From assembly GCA_949292785.1 (NCBI GenBank), contig CASFBK010000001.1:1-64000 (forward strand): a stretch of 64,000 nt of DNA. Reading direction: 5' to 3'. The notes beneath the pieces are model-generated. The model was not told where the DNA came from and did not search any database. It was given only the letters and a program-made list of their open reading frames with translations. Position numbers and translations under genes: made by a program. How positions within the stretch are numbered: position 1 is the stretch's first letter; the number at the start of each line of letters is the position of its first letter. Of this stretch, positions 35,218-44,446 are shown in pieces. The stretch comes from an uncultured Eubacteriales bacterium. GTDB lineage: Bacteria > Bacillota > Clostridia > Lachnospirales > Lachnospiraceae.

Positions 35218-37293
35218 ATGGCGAAATATCTTGTAATTGTGGAATCACCGGCCAAGGTGAAGACAATTAAAAAATTTTTAGGGAAAAATTATGAAGTAGC
35301 AGCATCGAACGGACATGTAAGAGACTTGCCCAAAAGTCAGTTGGGAATTGATGTAGAGCATGATTATGAGCCGAAATACATTACCATTCGTGGGAAGGGA
35401 GACATTTTGGCGAATCTGCGCAAGGAAGTAAAAAAGGCAGATAAAATCTATCTGGCGACGGACCCTGACCGTGAAGGAGAAGCTATTTCCTGGCATTTAT
35501 CTAAGGCATTGAAGCTGGATGAAAAGAAACAGGTGTATCGTATCAGCTTTAACGAAATTACCAAGAATGCGGTAAAGGCGTCCTTAAAGCAGGCAAGAGA
35601 AATTGATATGAATCTGGTAGATGCCCAGCAGGCAAGACGTATGCTGGACCGTATGGTGGGATACCGCATCAGTCCGCTTCTGTGGGCGAAAGTAAAACGT
35701 GGGCTAAGTGCCGGACGTGTGCAGTCTGTGGCACTCCGTATTATCTGTGACAGAGAAGAAGAAATCAGTGCATTCATTCCGGAAGAATACTGGAGTCTGG
35801 AAGCCCAGTTTGCCATTCCGGGGGAAAAGAAGCTGTTAAATGCAAAGTTTTACGGAAATGAAAAAGGGAAAATGACCATTCGTTCCAGAGAAGAGCTGGA
35901 ACAGATTTTGGAAAGTCTGAAAAAAGAAGATTATCAAGTATTAGATGTAAAAAAAGGAGAACGTGTGAAAAAAGCGCCGTTGCCTTTTACCACCAGTACC
36001 TTACAACAGGAAGCGGCAAAGGCATTGAATTTCTCCACACAAAAGACCATGCGTCTGGCGCAGCAGTTGTATGAAGGAATTGATATCAAAGGGCAGGGAA
36101 CGGTAGGTCTCATTACTTATCTGAGAACCGATTCTGTCCGTATTTCCGAGGAAGCAGATATTGCAGCAAGAGAATATATCCGTGAAGCTTATGGAGAAAA
36201 ATACACTTCCGGTAAAGACGAAGGCACCAAAAAGTCCGGGGCAAAGATACAGGATGCCCATGAGGCGATTCGACCTTCCGATATCACCAGAACGCCGGTC
36301 ATGGTAAAAGAATCCTTAAGCCGCGACCAGTTCCGCTTATATCAGCTGATATGGAATCGTTTCGCTGCGAGCCGCATGAGCAGCGCTGTATACGAAACCA
36401 CGTCCATCAAGATAGGAGCAGGAGAGTACCGCTTCCATGTGTCTGCTTCCAAGGTAGTGTTTGAAGGATTTATGTCAGTCTACACCAGCGAGGATGACGA
36501 AAAGGGAGAAAATAATATTTTGTTAAAATCCGTGGACACCAATACAAAGCTGAGTTTAAAAGAATTAGAAGAAAAACAGCACTTCACCCAGCCGCCGGCA
36601 CACTTTACGGAAGCATCCCTGGTAAAGACACTGGAAGAACTGGGGATCGGACGTCCAAGTACCTATGCACCAACCATTACAACACTTTTAGGCAGACGTT
36701 ACATCGTAAAGGAAAATAAGAACCTCTACATCACAGAGTTAGGAGAAGCGGTCAACAATATTATGACAGAAGCGTTCCCGTCCATTGTAGATGAGAGATT
36801 TACTGCAAATATGGAATCTCTTCTGGATAAAGTGGCAGAAGGAAGTATCCCATGGAAAACAGTTGTAAGCAATTTCTATCCGGATTTAGAGCAGGCGGTG
36901 CAGGCAGCAGAAAAAGATTTGGAAAAAGTAAAGATTGAGGATGAAGTAACCGATGTTATCTGTGACTTATGTGGCAGAAACATGGTAGTAAAATATGGTC
37001 CTCACGGAAAGTTCCTGGCGTGTCCGGGATTTCCGGATTGCAGAAATACCAAGCCATATTTAGAAAAAATCGGCGTAAGCTGCCCGAAGTGCGGTAAGGA
37101 AGTAGTATTAAAGAAAACCAAAAAAGGCAGAAAATATTATGGATGTGAGGCAAATCCGGAATGTGACTTTATGTCATGGCAGAAGCCTTCTAAGGAAAAG
37201 TGTCCGGAATGTGGCGGTTACATGGTAGAAAAAGGAAATAAACTGGTATGTGCCGATAATCAGTGTGGATTTGTGAAAGAAAAGCAAAAATAG
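35218..37293 (+). CDS. topA: DNA topoisomerase I
   Basis: A 691-residue type IA topoisomerase that relaxes negative supercoils. The TOPRIM domain is at the start (YLVIVESPAKVKTI; TDPDREGEAISWHL at 81-94). The active-site Tyr is residue 301 in GLITYLRTDS. The C-terminus carries three Cys4 zinc ribbons, at about 580-610 (CDLCGRN), 626-655 (CPKCGKEV) and 661-685 (CPECGGYM). Start ATG behind GAAGGAG. The order dprA-topA-codY matches Bacillus, except that trmFO, xerC, hslV and hslU, which lie between topA and codY there, are absent. Confidence 0.97.
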   Translation: MAKYLVIVESPAKVKTIKKFLGKNYEVAASNGHVRDLPKSQLGIDVEHDYEPKYITIRGKGDILANLRKEVKKADKIYLATDPDREGEAISWHLSKALKLDEKKQVYRISFNEITKNAVKASLKQAREIDMNLVDAQQARRMLDRMVGYRISPLLWAKVKRGLSAGRVQSVALRIICDREEEISAFIPEEYWSLEAQFAIPGEKKLLNAKFYGNEKGKMTIRSREELEQILESLKKEDYQVLDVKKGERVKKAPLPFTTSTLQQEAAKALNFSTQKTMRLAQQLYEGIDIKGQGTVGLITYLRTDSVRISEEADIAAREYIREAYGEKYTSGKDEGTKKSGAKIQDAHEAIRPSDITRTPVMVKESLSRDQFRLYQLIWNRFAASRMSSAVYETTSIKIGAGEYRFHVSASKVVFEGFMSVYTSEDDEKGENNILLKSVDTNTKLSLKELEEKQHFTQPPAHFTEASLVKTLEELGIGRPSTYAPTITTLLGRRYIVKENKNLYITELGEAVNNIMTEAFPSIVDERFTANMESLLDKVAEGSIPWKTVVSNFYPDLEQAVQAAEKDLEKVKIEDEVTDVICDLCGRNMVVKYGPHGKFLACPGFPDCRNTKPYLEKIGVSCPKCGKEVVLKKTKKGRKYYGCEANPECDFMSWQKPSKEKCPECGGYMVEKGNKLVCADNQCGFVKEKQK

Positions 37294-37315
37294 TGTGATA
37301 ATATTAGAAAACTTA

Positions 37316-37344
37316 TTGAATTTCTGCGCAAAAGATGGTAAAAT
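37316..37344 (+). promoter_or_regulatory. codY promoter
   Basis: TTGAAT (37316-37321) and TAAAAT (37339-37344), 17 bases apart. Just downstream is a 14-base palindrome, AACTTTTAAAAGTT (37352-37365), in the likely 5' leader, which could be a regulatory site. Confidence 0.75.
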
Positions 37345-37391
37345 ACAAAAAAACTTTTAAAAGTTGTGAATGTTAAGTTAGGAGGTAGATT

Positions 37392-38180
37392 ATGAGCGTT
37401 CAGTTGTTGGATAAGACAAGAAAAATAAATAAACTGTTGCACAATAATAACTCCTCGAAAGTGGTCTTTAATGATATTTGTAAAGTATTGACGGAGATTC
37501 TTGATTCCAATATTTTAGTTATAAGTAAAAAAGGAAAAGTGCTGGGTACCAGCAGCTGCGAAGGAACCGAGGAAATTACGGAATTGATTGCTGACGAGGT
37601 TGGAGGATTTATTGATCCGTTATTGAATGAACGTCTTCTTGGGATTTTGTCGACCAAAGAAAATGTAAATCTGGAGACATTAGGATTTGTATCGGATGAT
37701 GTAAAGAAATATCGTGCAATCATCACACCTATCGATATTGCCGGTGAACGTCTCGGGACTCTTTTTGTATATCGTCTGGAAAAACAGTACGATATCGATG
37801 ATATTATCTTGAGTGAATATGGGACTACGGTAGTAGGATTGGAAATGATGCGTTCTGTAAATGAAGAGAGCGCAGAAGAGAGCCGTAAGGTTCAAATTGT
37901 TCGTTCCGCAATCAGCACCTTGTCTTTTTCCGAATTGGAAGCTATTACTCATATTTTTGATGAAATGGATGGGAAAGAGGGAATTTTGGTGGCAAGTAAG
38001 ATTGCAGACAGAGTTGGAATTACCAGAAGCGTCATCGTCAACGCACTTCGTAAGTTTGAAAGCGCAGGTGTCATTGAATCACGTTCTTCCGGAATGAAAG
38101 GAACCTATATCAAGGTGTTGAATGATGTAGTGTTCGACGAACTGGAAAAGGTCAAAAAGCAGAATATGAAACATAATTAG
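37392..38180 (+). CDS. codY: GTP- and branched-chain-amino-acid-sensing regulator CodY
   Basis: A 262-residue global repressor. The N-terminal GAF domain (residues 1-155) senses Ile/Leu/Val. The C-terminal winged helix-turn-helix has the almost invariant ASKIADRVGITRSVIVNALR motif (about 206-225) followed by KFESAGVIESRS. CodY, bound to GTP and branched-chain amino acids, represses stationary-phase genes; in B. subtilis it represses the fla/che operon that follows it. Its position directly before flgB is conserved. Start ATG behind AGGAGG, with its own promoter and terminator. Confidence 0.97.
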   Translation: MSVQLLDKTRKINKLLHNNNSSKVVFNDICKVLTEILDSNILVISKKGKVLGTSSCEGTEEITELIADEVGGFIDPLLNERLLGILSTKENVNLETLGFVSDDVKKYRAIITPIDIAGERLGTLFVYRLEKQYDIDDIILSEYGTTVVGLEMMRSVNEESAEESRKVQIVRSAISTLSFSELEAITHIFDEMDGKEGILVASKIADRVGITRSVIVNALRKFESAGVIESRSSGMKGTYIKVLNDVVFDELEKVKKQNMKHN

Positions 38181-38192
38181 TACACTAAACCG

Positions 38193-38227
38193 GAGATTTA
38201 TAGCATAGCTGTAAATCTCTTTTTTTA
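38193..38227 (+). terminator. Terminator between codY and the flagellar operon
   Basis: AGATTTATAGC (38194-38204) pairs with GCTGTAAATCT (38208-38218), followed by CTTTTTTT. It separates codY from fla/che transcription. Confidence 0.85.
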
Positions 38228-38290
38228 TGGCCATACAACTCCATACCCTGAATATGGAAAAATGTATGGAGTTCCATAGTAGATATGGAG
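38226..38290. repeat. Cluster of TATGG half-sites upstream of flgB
   Basis: Several copies of TATGG or its complement lie in 65 bases: the palindrome TATGGCCATA (38226-38235), TCCATA near 38240, ATATGGA near 38252, TATGGA-GT-TCCATA (38265-38278) and ATATGGAG near 38284. AACTCCATA (38237-38245) is also the inverted partner of TATGGAGTT (38265-38273). This could be a multi-site operator, or a looped RNA if read through. The regulator is not known. Confidence 0.5.
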
Positions 38291-38385
38291 AAACGGATGA
38301 TGTATAATTTTTACCGCAAATTGTATATTATTCGACAAAAAACTACAATATCATGTAAAAAAAGATAAAAATAGCCAAAAAATGC

Positions 38386-38414
38386 TTGTAAAATTGTATA
38401 GATAAATTTATAAT
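38386..38414 (+). promoter_or_regulatory. Promoter of the flagellar/chemotaxis operon
   Basis: TTGTAA (38386-38391) and a perfect TATAAT (38409-38414) with a 17-base spacer, 42 bases before flgB. It is a sigma-A-type promoter, as expected for an early flagellar operon; no sigma-D (sigma-28) box was seen. Confidence 0.8.
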
Positions 38415-38455
38415 AAAATACAGTAGATGTTACTTAGGACGAAAGGAGCAATAGG

Positions 38456-38845
38456 ATGTTTAGCAGTGATATATACAATTATATTAATGTTATGGATAAA
38501 GCAGCAGATGCCACATGGTTGAGACAGACTGCGATTAGTAATAATATTGCCAATCAAGATACCCCGGGGTATAAGCGCCAGGATGTTGATTTTGAAGGAA
38601 CATTAGAGCGGGAACTGAATAAGTCAAAATATACATCATTAGACAGCAAAGTAAAGAATCTTCATATGAATCATTTGAATGTGGAGACCTACACGGATTC
38701 AGCAAATTATTCTTACCGTTTGGACGAGAATAATGTAGACCCGGAACAGGAATACGTAGAACTTGCTTCTGCGCAGATTCGATATAATGCGCTGATTGAC
38801 AGCATGAGCAGTGAATATGCAAGAATCAAGAGCGTTATTAAGTAG
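38456..38845 (+). CDS. flgB: Flagellar basal-body rod protein FlgB
   Basis: A 129-residue proximal rod protein. The rod signature ISNNIANQDTPGYKRQDVDF (about 27-46) is present, and the C-terminal helix pairs with the N-terminal one. It is exported without a cleaved signal by the flagellar type III apparatus. It is the first gene of the operon. Start ATG behind AAAGGAG. Confidence 0.96.
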   Translation: MFSSDIYNYINVMDKAADATWLRQTAISNNIANQDTPGYKRQDVDFEGTLERELNKSKYTSLDSKVKNLHMNHLNVETYTDSANYSYRLDENNVDPEQEYVELASAQIRYNALIDSMSSEYARIKSVIK

Positions 38846-38886
38846 AAGATAATTTAAGACCATATAAAGTTTGGGAGGAATGAACT

Positions 38887-39327
38887 ATGTCATTATTTCA
38901 GTCTTTTAATATTAATGCATCTGGTATGACTGCTCAGCGTTTTCGTATGGATGTTATTTCTCAAAACGTTGCCAATGTAAATACCACGAGAACAGAAGAT
39001 GGAACTCCATATAGAAGAAAGGTTGTCAGCTTTGCAGAAAAAGATGTGACTCCTTTTAGCAAGGTGCTGAATAATACCAGAGAAGCTTATCTGGGAAATG
39101 GAGTGAAAGTGTATAGCGTAAGCGAAGATACAGAATCTGATTATATTAAGAAATACGACCCGTCTCATCCGGATGCGGATGCAGATGGGTATGTGTCATA
39201 TCCGAATGTGAATATCGTGACGGAAATGACGAATATGATTGATGCGAGCCGTTCCTATGAAGCGAATGTAACCGCATTTCAGACCAGCAAGGCAATCGCC
39301 TTGAAAGGACTTGAATTAGGAAAATAA
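38887..39327 (+). CDS. flgC: Flagellar basal-body rod protein FlgC
   Basis: A 146-residue proximal rod protein with FNINASGMTAQRFRMDVIS and QNVANVNTTRT near the N-terminus, and the C-terminal helix with MTNMIDASRSYEANVTAF. It assembles with FlgB, FliE and FlgF/G into the rod. Start ATG behind GGGAGGA. Confidence 0.96.
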   Translation: MSLFQSFNINASGMTAQRFRMDVISQNVANVNTTRTEDGTPYRRKVVSFAEKDVTPFSKVLNNTREAYLGNGVKVYSVSEDTESDYIKKYDPSHPDADADGYVSYPNVNIVTEMTNMIDASRSYEANVTAFQTSKAIALKGLELGK

Positions 39328-39347
39328 TAGTTAAGGAGGCAGTCTAG

Positions 39348-39659
39348 ATGGATATATCATCATTAACAGGAATAGATTCCAGTTATATTAAGAATGCTGC
39401 AATTGAGAGTAATAATCTTAAGACGGAGGATACAAGCTTTAGCAGTGTACTTCAGTCCGCGAAGGATATGTTGAATGAGACCAGTGAATTACAGAATGCG
39501 GCAGAAGAAGCAGAAATGCAGTTTATGTTAGGATATGCAACCAACACCCATGATTTGCAGGCTGCTCAGGAAAAGGCAGATATTGCACTGAATTATACGA
39601 TTGCGGTGCGTGACAGAATGCTGGAAGCATATAAAGAAATTATGAATATGCAGATTTAG
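39348..39659 (+). CDS. fliE: Flagellar hook-basal body complex protein FliE
   Basis: A 103-residue helical protein joining the MS ring to the rod. The C-terminal half shows the FliE pattern: DLQAAQEKADIALNYTIAVR followed by DRMLEAYKEIMNMQI. Start ATG, with AAGGAGG upstream. Order flgB-flgC-fliE-fliF as in B. subtilis. Confidence 0.94.
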   Translation: MDISSLTGIDSSYIKNAAIESNNLKTEDTSFSSVLQSAKDMLNETSELQNAAEEAEMQFMLGYATNTHDLQAAQEKADIALNYTIAVRDRMLEAYKEIMNMQI

Positions 39660-39690
39660 GTTACGTGAGTAAATTGAGTAGGAGAAACAA

Positions 39691-41298
39691 ATGGATAAGA
39701 TAAAAGAAATTCCGAAAAAAATACTGGAGTGGTGGAATAAGTTTTCTGTAAAGCAAAAAACCCTGATTGCCAGTATTGCGGTGTTTGTTGTAATAGGATT
39801 AGTGATTGTGGGAAAGATTGTTACCACTCCCACTATGGTAACGATACAGGAATGCGAGAATACGAAGGAGGCAGGAGAGGTAAAGGACCTGCTGACCAGT
39901 GAAGGTATTGATTATAAAGTATCGGATGACGGGCTGGTATTTCAGGTTGCTGCTAAGGATCAGGCGAATGCTGCGATTTTATTAGGTGAAAACGGAATTC
40001 CTGCGGCTACATATGATTTGGATAATGTATTTGACGGAGGTTTCAGTCAGACAGAAGCAGACAAGTCAAAGAAATACCAACTATACTTAGAAGAACAGAT
40101 TGGAGAACAGCTTCAGCAGCTGGATTCTGTAAAATCAGCAACGGTAAAACTGAATATGCCGGTAGACGATGGAACGATTCTGGCAAGCGAACAGGATACA
40201 TATGCAGCTATCACATTGGCATTAAGCGATAAGAATGCAATAGACGAAGAAACGGCAGCCGGACTTGCAAAATGGATAGCGACAGCGATTGGAAACGATG
40301 ATACCAATAGTGTTTCTATTATGGACACGGCAGGAAATATGCTGTTTATGGGAGCGGATTCCGGAAGCTCTTTGGGAACAGCGACCTCGCAGCTCTCTTA
40401 TCAAAATAAAGCAGAGAACATGGTGAAATCCAAGGTAAAAGAAGTTGTTCTTGGCACCAGTGTTTACGACAATGTATCTGTTGCACCAAATCTGGTTATG
40501 AGCTTTGACCAGACAAATACAACAGACCATCAGTATTATACGGAGGACGGAGCGGAACACGGTCCGATTGATTCGGAAAGCAATTATGAACAAAATACCA
40601 CTGGCGGAGTAGGCGGTGTGCCCGGAACGGATTCCAATGGTGATGATACTACTTATGTAATGGAAGATAGTTCTGTGACGGAATCTACGACTACAGATCA
40701 GACCAGACAATATAAGACAAGCGAAAGAATTACGGATACCACAGGTGGAATCGGAAATGTAGATTATGATGCATCTTCCCTGACTTTGGTAGCTACACAG
40801 TATCATATTTATGATGAAGACGCGTTGCGTGCAAGCGGTCAGCTGGATGACATGACCTTTGACGAATTTGTAGCTGAAAACCGTGATAAGGTGAAACTGG
40901 ATGTTGACCAGGATTTTGTGGAGATGGTAGCCCGTGCTACTGGATTTTCGGAAGATAATATTAAAATTGTTGCATACGAAGTACCATTCTTTAATTATTC
41001 GGATAGCAGCGATAAGGGCGTTATGGATTATCTTCCATTAATTATAGCAGTAGCAATTATGCTGATGCTTGGATATGTAGTATTCCGCAGTACAAGAAAA
41101 GAACAGTTAGGAGAAGTAGAACCGGAGCTTTCCGTGGAATCTTTGCTTTCTTCTACGAAAGAAGCACAGGAAACACTGGAAGATATTGGATTTGCAGAGA
41201 AGTCTGAAACCCGTGTTTTGATAGAAAAATTTGTGGATGAGAATCCGGAGGCGGCAGCTTCGCTGCTTAGAAACTGGCTGAACGAGGAGTGGGAATAG
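39691..41298 (+). CDS. fliF: Flagellar M-ring protein FliF
   Basis: A 535-residue membrane ring protein. A membrane helix lies at about 26-47. The first ring-building motif region (VKDLLTSEGIDYKVSDDGLVFQV) follows, with EEQIGEQLQQLDSVKSATVKLNMP. A low-complexity Thr/Ser/Asp-rich stretch is in the periplasm-facing part (about 285-350). A second membrane helix near residue 455 precedes the FliG-binding C-terminus. It forms the MS ring on which the motor is built. Confidence 0.95.
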   Translation: MDKIKEIPKKILEWWNKFSVKQKTLIASIAVFVVIGLVIVGKIVTTPTMVTIQECENTKEAGEVKDLLTSEGIDYKVSDDGLVFQVAAKDQANAAILLGENGIPAATYDLDNVFDGGFSQTEADKSKKYQLYLEEQIGEQLQQLDSVKSATVKLNMPVDDGTILASEQDTYAAITLALSDKNAIDEETAAGLAKWIATAIGNDDTNSVSIMDTAGNMLFMGADSGSSLGTATSQLSYQNKAENMVKSKVKEVVLGTSVYDNVSVAPNLVMSFDQTNTTDHQYYTEDGAEHGPIDSESNYEQNTTGGVGGVPGTDSNGDDTTYVMEDSSVTESTTTDQTRQYKTSERITDTTGGIGNVDYDASSLTLVATQYHIYDEDALRASGQLDDMTFDEFVAENRDKVKLDVDQDFVEMVARATGFSEDNIKIVAYEVPFFNYSDSSDKGVMDYLPLIIAVAIMLMLGYVVFRSTRKEQLGEVEPELSVESLLSSTKEAQETLEDIGFAEKSETRVLIEKFVDENPEAAASLLRNWLNEEWE

Positions 41299-41301
41299 AA
41301 A

Positions 41302-42315
41302 GTGGCAGGTAAAACAGAAGAATTTAATGGAATTCAGAAAGCGGCAATATTGTTGATTACATTAGGACCAGAAAAGTCAGCATCTATTTTTAAGCATCTG
41401 AAAGAAGAAGAAATTGAAGAATTGACATTAGAGATTGCCAATACCAGAAGTGTGGCTCCTCAGACCAAGGAAGATATTTTAAATGAGTTTTATCAGGTAT
41501 GTTTGGCGCAACAGTATATTGCAGAGGGTGGTATTGGTTATGCAAAAGAACTGTTGGAAAAAGCATTAGGCGAAGAAAAGGCGCAGAGTGTAATTTCCAA
41601 ATTGACAGCGTCCTTGCAGGTTCGTCCGTTTGAATTTGTGCGTAAGACAGAACCGAGCCAGTTACTGAACTTTATTCAGGATGAACATCCTCAGACGATT
41701 GCAATGATTTTGTCTTATTTGTCCGCCGGACAGGCAGCGATGATTATTGGTGCGTTGCCGCCGGAAAAACAGGCAGATGTAGCAAAACGTATTGCGTTGA
41801 TGGACAGAACATCACCGGATGTTATTAAGGAAGTGGAAAGAGTATTGGAAAGAAAACTTTCTTCTTTGGTAAATCAGGATTACACCATTGTTGGTGGCGT
41901 GGATGCCATTGTTGGTATTTTGAATACGGTAGACCGTGCAACGGAAAAACATATTATGGAATCTCTGGAAATTGAAGAACCTGAATTGGCAGATGAAATC
42001 CGTAAGAAGATGTTCGTATTTGAAGATATTCTTCTTCTGGATGACAGAGCAATCCAGCGTGTGCTTCGTGATGTAGATAACAATGATTTAGGCGTTGCGT
42101 TAAAAGCGGCAAATGAAGAAGTACAGAATGTTATCTTTAAGAATATGTCCAAACGTCTGGCTGCCATGATTAAGGAAGATATGGAATTCATGGGACCGGT
42201 TCGTATGAAGGATGTAGAAGAAGCACAGCAGAAGATTGTTGGTATTATCCGTAAGCTGGAAGATTCAGCAGAAATCGTAATCTCCAGAGGTGGAGGTGAC
42301 GAGATCGTTGTCTAA
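41302..42315 (+). CDS. fliG: Flagellar motor switch protein FliG
   Basis: A 337-residue switch protein with FNGIQKAAILLITLGPEKSA at the N-terminus, the middle EHPQTIAMILSYL segment, and the C-terminal torque domain with MFVFEDILLLDDRAIQRVLR, which holds the charged residues that face MotA. GTG start at 41302, 3 bases after fliF. It overlaps the start of fliH by 8 bases. Confidence 0.97.
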   Translation: MAGKTEEFNGIQKAAILLITLGPEKSASIFKHLKEEEIEELTLEIANTRSVAPQTKEDILNEFYQVCLAQQYIAEGGIGYAKELLEKALGEEKAQSVISKLTASLQVRPFEFVRKTEPSQLLNFIQDEHPQTIAMILSYLSAGQAAMIIGALPPEKQADVAKRIALMDRTSPDVIKEVERVLERKLSSLVNQDYTIVGGVDAIVGILNTVDRATEKHIMESLEIEEPELADEIRKKMFVFEDILLLDDRAIQRVLRDVDNNDLGVALKAANEEVQNVIFKNMSKRLAAMIKEDMEFMGPVRMKDVEEAQQKIVGIIRKLEDSAEIVISRGGGDEIVV

Positions 42316-43120
42316 TTTGTATAAGCAAAGATACGTGGTGACGGATGGAAGTAATACCAGAATTATTAATTCCAATGCACTGGTAGAAGAAAAATTAGGA
42401 GAACTGGCAAGACAGGCACAGTTGCAGAGACAGCCGGATGAAGATGGATTTGTGGCAGGAATCAATATGGAAGCAGTAGAAGTGATTCCAAAGGAAGAAA
42501 CCATATCCATGGAAGAAATGTTGGAGCAGAAAGCAGCAGAAGCAAAAGAGATTCTTGAAAGTGCTAACAGTCAGGCGGAAGCGGTTGTGGCTTCGGCAAA
42601 TGAGCAGGCAGAGGCAATACGTCAGCAGGCGAAAGAAGAAGGCTATCAACAAGGGCTTTTGGAAGGAAGACAAAAGGCACAGGAAGAAGCAGAAGAGCTT
42701 CGCCAACAGATTGATGACGAGAGAAAGTCAATGCAGGAAGTGTATCAGCAACAGTTAGAAGAATTAGAGCCGAAATTAGTAGATGTTGTCGCGGATGTAT
42801 TTGAACATGTATTCCATGTACAATTTGATGACAAAAAGGAAATCCTGATTTATCTGATACAAAATACAATTTTGGGAATTGAAGATGCAAAGGAATTTCA
42901 GATAAAAGTAGGAATTGAAGACTTTCATTTTCTGGAGAAGCATAAACAGGAGATTCAGGAAAAGGTAGGACAATCTGTAAAAATAGAACTTATGGCAGAT
43001 GCCGGTATGAAGGATGGGCAATGTGTCATAGAAACAGATTCCGGTGTTTTTGACTGTGGAAGAGATGTTCAGTTGGAAAACTTGATTAAGGCATTACGTT
43101 CATTAAGTTTGCGAGGATAG
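42308..43120 (+). CDS. fliH: Flagellar assembly protein FliH
   Basis: A 270-residue protein. Long charged coiled-coil segments (AKEILESANSQAEAVVASAN; GYQQGLLEGRQKAQEEAEEL) precede a C-terminal domain that binds the export ATPase (VVADVFEHVFHVQFDDKKEI). FliH regulates and anchors FliI. I start it at TTG 42308 (MSNLYKQRYVV), with GGAGGTGA nine bases upstream; a GTG 18 bases earlier is part of that ribosome site. Confidence 0.88.
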   Translation: MSNLYKQRYVVTDGSNTRIINSNALVEEKLGELARQAQLQRQPDEDGFVAGINMEAVEVIPKEETISMEEMLEQKAAEAKEILESANSQAEAVVASANEQAEAIRQQAKEEGYQQGLLEGRQKAQEEAEELRQQIDDERKSMQEVYQQQLEELEPKLVDVVADVFEHVFHVQFDDKKEILIYLIQNTILGIEDAKEFQIKVGIEDFHFLEKHKQEIQEKVGQSVKIELMADAGMKDGQCVIETDSGVFDCGRDVQLENLIKALRSLSLRG

Positions 43121-43125
43121 ATAAC

Positions 43126-44430
43126 GTGAGATACAATATCGAAAAATATCGTCAGTTGACAGAAGAAAAATTTTACAGAAACCTTGGTAAAGTAGTGAAA
43201 ATTGTAGGTCTTACCATAGAATCCGTAGGACCTAGTGCAAAATTAAATGATCTGTGCCGCATTATTATCGACCCCAAAGAGGATGTTTCCGTAATGGCGG
43301 AGGTAGTTGGATTTCGAGATAAACGTTTGCTCCTTATGCCTTACGATAGTGTGGAGGGCTTAGGAGTGGGATGTATCGTAGAAAATACGGGGCATCCTTT
43401 ATCTGTTTCTGTGGGAGAAGAATTGTTGGGACATACCGTAGATGGTATGGGAAGACCTACCGATATAGAAGAACTCATTACAAGGGAGGAATATCCGGTA
43501 GAGGCAGCGCCCCCTGACCCTATGGCAAGAAAAATTATTGATGAAGTGCTACCTCTTGGAGTAAAGGCAGTGGATGGTCTTATCACTGTTGGAAAGGGGC
43601 AGAGAATCGGAATCTTCGCCGGTTCCGGTGTTGGAAAGAGTACACTGCTTGGTATGTTTGCACGTAATACCAAAGCTGATATAAATGTAATAGCACTGAT
43701 TGGAGAACGTGGCCGTGAGGTGCGGGAATTTATTGAACGGGATATGGGAGAAGAAGGAATGAAACGTTCCGTTGTGGTAGTAGCGACTTCTGACCGTCCT
43801 GCCCTTATTAGAAATAAGGCGGCAAAAACAGCAACAGCCATTGCAGAGTATTTTAGAGACCAGGGAAAAGATGTACTTTTAATGATGGACTCCCTGACGC
43901 GTTTTTCCATGGCGCAAAGAGAAATTGGACTTGCTTCCGGAGAACCTCCGGTTACAAGAGGATATCCGCCAAGTGTATATTCCGAAATGCCTAAGCTTTT
44001 GGAACGTGCCGGTAATTCGGACAAAGGCTCTATTACCGGATTGTACACGGTTTTGGTAGATGGTGATGACTTCAACGAGCCGATTACCGATACGGCGAGA
44101 AGTATTTTAGATGGACATATTATGCTGAATCGTAAGCTCGCCCATAAGAATCATTATCCGGCGATTGATGTATTGCAGAGTATTTCCCGTGTTATGAGCT
44201 CTATTGTAGATGCGGAGCATAAAGAAGCGGCAGGCAAATTGAAAAATGTGCTTGCGACTTATCAGGAAGCAGAAGATTTGATTAATATCGGAGCGTATAA
44301 AAAAGGCTCCAACAGCAATATTGATTATGCGATTGAAAAAATAGATGCTGTAAATGAATTTTTAATGCAGGAAACCTATGATAAGTTTTCTTTTGAAGAG
44401 ATATTAGAGAGGTTAGAAGCGCTATTTTAA
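43126..44430 (+). CDS. fliI: Flagellum-specific ATP synthase FliI
   Basis: A 434-residue export ATPase of the F1-beta type. Walker A is GSGVGKST (166-173), Walker B LLMMDSLTRF, with the family motifs GERGREVREFIERD and GSITGLYTVLVDGDD. It energises release of substrates and chaperones at the type III export gate together with FliH and FliJ. GTG start at 43126, 5 bases after fliH. Confidence 0.96.
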   Translation: MRYNIEKYRQLTEEKFYRNLGKVVKIVGLTIESVGPSAKLNDLCRIIIDPKEDVSVMAEVVGFRDKRLLLMPYDSVEGLGVGCIVENTGHPLSVSVGEELLGHTVDGMGRPTDIEELITREEYPVEAAPPDPMARKIIDEVLPLGVKAVDGLITVGKGQRIGIFAGSGVGKSTLLGMFARNTKADINVIALIGERGREVREFIERDMGEEGMKRSVVVVATSDRPALIRNKAAKTATAIAEYFRDQGKDVLLMMDSLTRFSMAQREIGLASGEPPVTRGYPPSVYSEMPKLLERAGNSDKGSITGLYTVLVDGDDFNEPITDTARSILDGHIMLNRKLAHKNHYPAIDVLQSISRVMSSIVDAEHKEAAGKLKNVLATYQEAEDLINIGAYKKGSNSNIDYAIEKIDAVNEFLMQETYDKFSFEEILERLEALF

Positions 44431-44446
44431 AAGCAGGGAATGATGT

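Noticed and set aside
38386-38455. Sigma-D (sigma-28) control of the flagellar operon
   Set aside because: No TAAA-N15-GCCGATAA-type site; the boxes fit the housekeeping sigma factor.
40222-40806. Open frame antisense to fliF (194 codons)
   Set aside because: Cys/Ile/Arg-rich translation of the opposite strand of a clear gene; no supporting signal.
43341-44075. Long open frame antisense to fliI (244 codons)
   Set aside because: It mirrors the codon pattern of fliI, has no ribosome site or family match, and fliI is certain.
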